Below, one piece after another: positions 62,442-64,000 of a stretch of 64,000 nucleotides of DNA (its first letter is position 1; every line of letters begins with the position of its first letter). The translations under genes were made by a program, and so were the position numbers. Source of the DNA: Peptoniphilus ovalis. GTDB lineage: Bacteria > Bacillota > Clostridia > Tissierellales > Peptoniphilaceae. The stretch spans positions 186,001 to 250,000 of the forward strand of contig NZ_JAHLQO010000001.1 of the NCBI RefSeq assembly GCF_018919265.1, given 5' to 3'. A model generated the notes under the pieces. The model was given only the letters and a program-made list of their open reading frames with translations, searched no databases and was not told where the DNA came from.

Positions 62442-62708
62442 ATGGATATTTTAAGAATAGTTTTGCCCTTTGCTTTATTAGCAATTGGAATCGCATGTTT
62501 AATCTTAAATATTTCTAATAAATCAAAAAATAATGAAGATAAATATAAAAAAAGTGAAAATAAAAATTTAGGTCTTGGTATTGGACTTGGATTATGCTTT
62601 GGAACAGCTTTTGCAATGATTCTTGGATTTGAAAATATAGGTGTTGGTGCAGGTGTAGGACTTGTAATAGGAATAATTATAGGTACAGTTTTAGATAAGA
62701 AGGAGTAA
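62442..62708 (+). CDS. Small membrane protein with glycine-zipper helices
   Basis: 88 residues with a TM helix at the N-terminus (RIVLPFALLAIGIACLIL), a Lys/Asn-rich loop and two Gly-rich helices (GLGIGLGLCFGTAFAMILG and GVGAGVGLVIGIIIGTVL). GAGGCG lies before ATG 62442, which is preferred over an in-frame codon at 62391. Function unknown. Three bases before the DUF296 gene, so probably cotranscribed. Confidence 0.7.
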   Translation: MDILRIVLPFALLAIGIACLILNISNKSKNNEDKYKKSENKNLGLGIGLGLCFGTAFAMILGFENIGVGAGVGLVIGIIIGTVLDKKE

Positions 62709-62711
62709 ATA

Positions 62712-63134
62712 ATGGATTACAGAAGATTTGGTAATAAAATTGTCGCAAGAATAGACAGAGGAGAAGAAGTTCAAGAAAAGTTAAAAGAGATTGCAGAAAA
62801 GGAAAATATAAAGCTTGCAAGCATCTCTGGACTTGGTGCAACTGATGATTTTACAATTGGAGTTTATAAAGTAAATGATAAAAGCTACACAGAAAAGAAT
62901 TTCAAGGGAATTTATGAAATCTTATCAATTATTGGAAGTATTTCCACAAAAGATGGAGAGTATTATCCGCATCTACACATCTCTGCAGCTGATGATAAGG
63001 GAAATGGCTTTGGCGGACATTTAATAAAATCACATATTAGCGTAACTTGTGAGCTTACTATTGATGTAATAGACGGAGTTGTTGAGAGAGAAATAAATGA
63101 AGAAACTGGATTAAATGTTTATAAATTTATTTAA
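62712..63134 (+). CDS. PPC/DUF296 domain protein
   Basis: 140 residues forming one PPC domain, with a putative metal site in YYPHLHISAADDKGNGFGGH near residues 84-103 (three His). In plants the domain sits in AT-hook proteins; bacterial single-domain members form trimers of unknown function. Nothing in the sequence indicates direct DNA binding. Confidence 0.88.
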   Translation: MDYRRFGNKIVARIDRGEEVQEKLKEIAEKENIKLASISGLGATDDFTIGVYKVNDKSYTEKNFKGIYEILSIIGSISTKDGEYYPHLHISAADDKGNGFGGHLIKSHISVTCELTIDVIDGVVEREINEETGLNVYKFI

Positions 63135-63193
63135 TTATAATTTTTTAATTTAATTTATCTAATTTATAAATTTTTAAAACTATTTTATTATTT
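63135..63193 (+). other. AT-rich leader of the structured RNA
   Basis: Very AT-rich stretch; several TATTAT/TTTATT boxes could serve as -10 elements for the RNA beginning at about 63194, but no convincing -35 was found. Confidence 0.35.
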
Positions 63194-63378
63194 GGAGGGG
63201 CATTAGGACGTCTTGTAATGGACCTTTAATTGTAGTGAATCGAGTGACTGGTCACGAGATGAACGGTCTTCACAGTGAATCTGAACTAAGTGAAGATGAA
63301 CTGATGAAGAACCTTATGCATGCGAATATAAAAAAGCGACTGAATAAAGAGCTTTTTTAGATGAGTCGCGGCCCCTCC
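63194..63378 (+). ncRNA. Candidate large structured non-coding RNA, about 185 nt
   Basis: The element is clearly GC-richer than its flanks. A closing stem GGAGGGGC/GCCCCTCC (63194-63201, 63371-63378) encloses at least four more helices: CATTA/TAATG (63201-63220), GTGAC/GTCAC (63244-63255), CTTCAC/GTGAAG (63268-63295) and GCGACT/AGTCGC (63336-63369), the last beside the closing stem. All are perfect. There is no ORF. The size and complexity resemble large Bacillota RNAs such as the raiA motif, but I cannot match a consensus from memory, so the class is left open. Confidence 0.7.
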
Positions 63379-63399
63379 AAGCCTCCCCAAAACACCTTG

Positions 63400-63525
63400 A
63401 CGCTGCTGAAAGTTCAAAAAAATCGTCCATGCTAAATTTTCAAAACTCACTTCGTTCAAACAAGTTGAAAATTCTTAACGCTTAGACGATTTTTTTGTTA
63501 ATTATATGCAAAATTGCAAACCTCA
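63400..63525 (-). repeat. Dispersed intergenic hairpin repeat, copy 2
   Basis: Second copy of the element at 12778-12908. The outer stem is AAAAAAATCGTC with GACGATTTTTTT and the inner one AATTTTCAA with TTGAAAATT, so the outer bases differ from copy 1 (CAGTCATGC) while pairing is mostly kept. It begins about 20 nt after the structured RNA and could end its transcript, since a T-run follows on plus. Confidence 0.65.
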
Positions 63526-63606
63526 TTTATTTGAACACTTTAAAATAGTAGATAAATTCTCAGTAAGATTTTAAAGCCTATTCACTAAAATTGATATTAA
63601 AAATAT

Positions 63607-64000
63607 TTAATCAATAACAATCATGGCAAGTGCCATTGCTGATATTATAATCAGTGCAAAAATCAATATGCTTCCAGCGATAAAATTCATTTTAAAGTTT
63701 TGCAATTTTTCGTTGGAGTCTTCGTAGCTTTCACTTATAAATTTGTAATTTCCCCTGTATTCAAACCAAGCGTATAAAAATGTTGCAATTCCAAGTAGAA
63801 CTAGCAGTATGCCAATTTTATTGGAGTATTCAAAGTTTTTGGAATTCTTAAGTACTTCTGATATAGTCACTCCTGCACCTGCTATTGCAAATCCAGTTCT
63901 TATCCAAGCTGCGAAGGTCCTCTCCGATGCAAGCAGTGATCTGTTTTGTGCAAGTGAAGTTCTTTTTTCTGCCAATTTATCTGAATCTGCTAAAATTTTT
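63607..64000 (-). CDS. DUF202 family membrane protein (5' end at or beyond the window edge)
   Basis: At least 122 residues with the DUF202 start block TSLAQNRSLLASERTFAAWIR and three TM helices (about 25-45, 55-72, 95-118 from the TTG at 63975). The frame is open to the end of the window and reads KILADSDKLAEKR before the block, as family members do, so the true start is probably upstream. Function unknown. Confidence 0.85.
   Translation of the reverse strand, partial: KILADSDKLAEKRTSLAQNRSLLASERTFAAWIRTGFAIAGAGVTISEVLKNSKNFEYSNKIGILLVLLGIATFLYAWFEYRGNYKFISESYEDSNEKLQNFKMNFIAGSILIFALIIISAMALAMIVID

Noticed and set aside
63194-63378. tmRNA, RNase P or SRP RNA identity for the structured RNA
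   Set aside because: No CCA-type acceptor or tag ORF, no RNase P conserved core and no SRP GNRA/GGAAAC helix 8 could be recognised.

Overview
The window is AT-rich DNA from a low-GC Gram-positive anaerobe. The gene families (WalRKHIJ, DnaI with a DnaD-domain loader, an AraC regulator with YjiH, a type I-B CRISPR-Cas locus of the Csh1/Csh2 kind, SLH-anchored surface proteins) suggest Bacillota of the Tissierellia/Peptoniphilaceae type (Peptoniphilus, Anaerococcus or Finegoldia relatives). That placement is an inference from gene content. No rRNA or tRNA gene was seen.

Layout. 1-5 kb (minus strand): an antiporter cut by the window edge, an aminotransferase, two helicase-loader genes and an acetyltransferase. 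5-12 kb (plus strand): an Lrp regulator, the complete walR-walK-walH-walI-walJ cell-wall stress operon and surE. 12.1-35.6 kb: ordinary chromosome with a lipoprotein, mgtE, an XRE and an AraC regulator, a YjiH transporter with a flavin reductase, a BCCT betaine transporter, pirin, a DUF2207 protein, metY, a D-aspartate-ligase-like ATP-grasp enzyme, a VWA protein, a 1276-residue surface nuclease, a macro-domain protein and an HdeD protein. 36.5-45.1 kb: a decayed genomic island bounded by copies of the 3' end of rlmD, holding frameshifted P-II and DUF1538 genes, dead ATPase, MerR and serine-recombinase genes, and an intact two-gene cassette with a HEPN-type motif. 46.9-60.6 kb: a 71-repeat CRISPR array, its leader, and cas2-cas1-cas4-cas3-cas5-cas7-cas8b-cas6, all read on the minus strand. 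60.6-64 kb: rpsF-ssb-rpsR, mgsA, a DUF296 gene, a large structured RNA candidate and a DUF202 gene.

Most interesting content. (1) Just upstream of cas6 are two degenerate CRISPR repeats flanking a 25-nt spacer. Its first 15 nt match the start of the cas operon transcript at 14 positions. The single mismatch is at position 6, the position type I effectors ignore, and the flank reads TCA. The unit has its own promoter and looks like a crRNA-resembling regulator (CreR-type) that would let Cascade repress its own operon. (2) metY is preceded by a 41-codon leader peptide with a Met-Met-Met-Arg-Met run, an intrinsic terminator and a perfect 10-bp antiterminator pairing, which reads as a methionine attenuator. 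(3) mgtE is preceded by a 29-codon upstream ORF with a strong ribosome site, a terminator and a matching antiterminator arm inside the ORF. (4) A 185-nt multi-stem RNA candidate lies at 63.2 kb and a second structured element at 24.5 kb. (5) The CRISPR array contains a 232-nt insertion carrying a HicB-like antitoxin gene, a duplicated spacer, and a hybrid spacer made from two neighbours.
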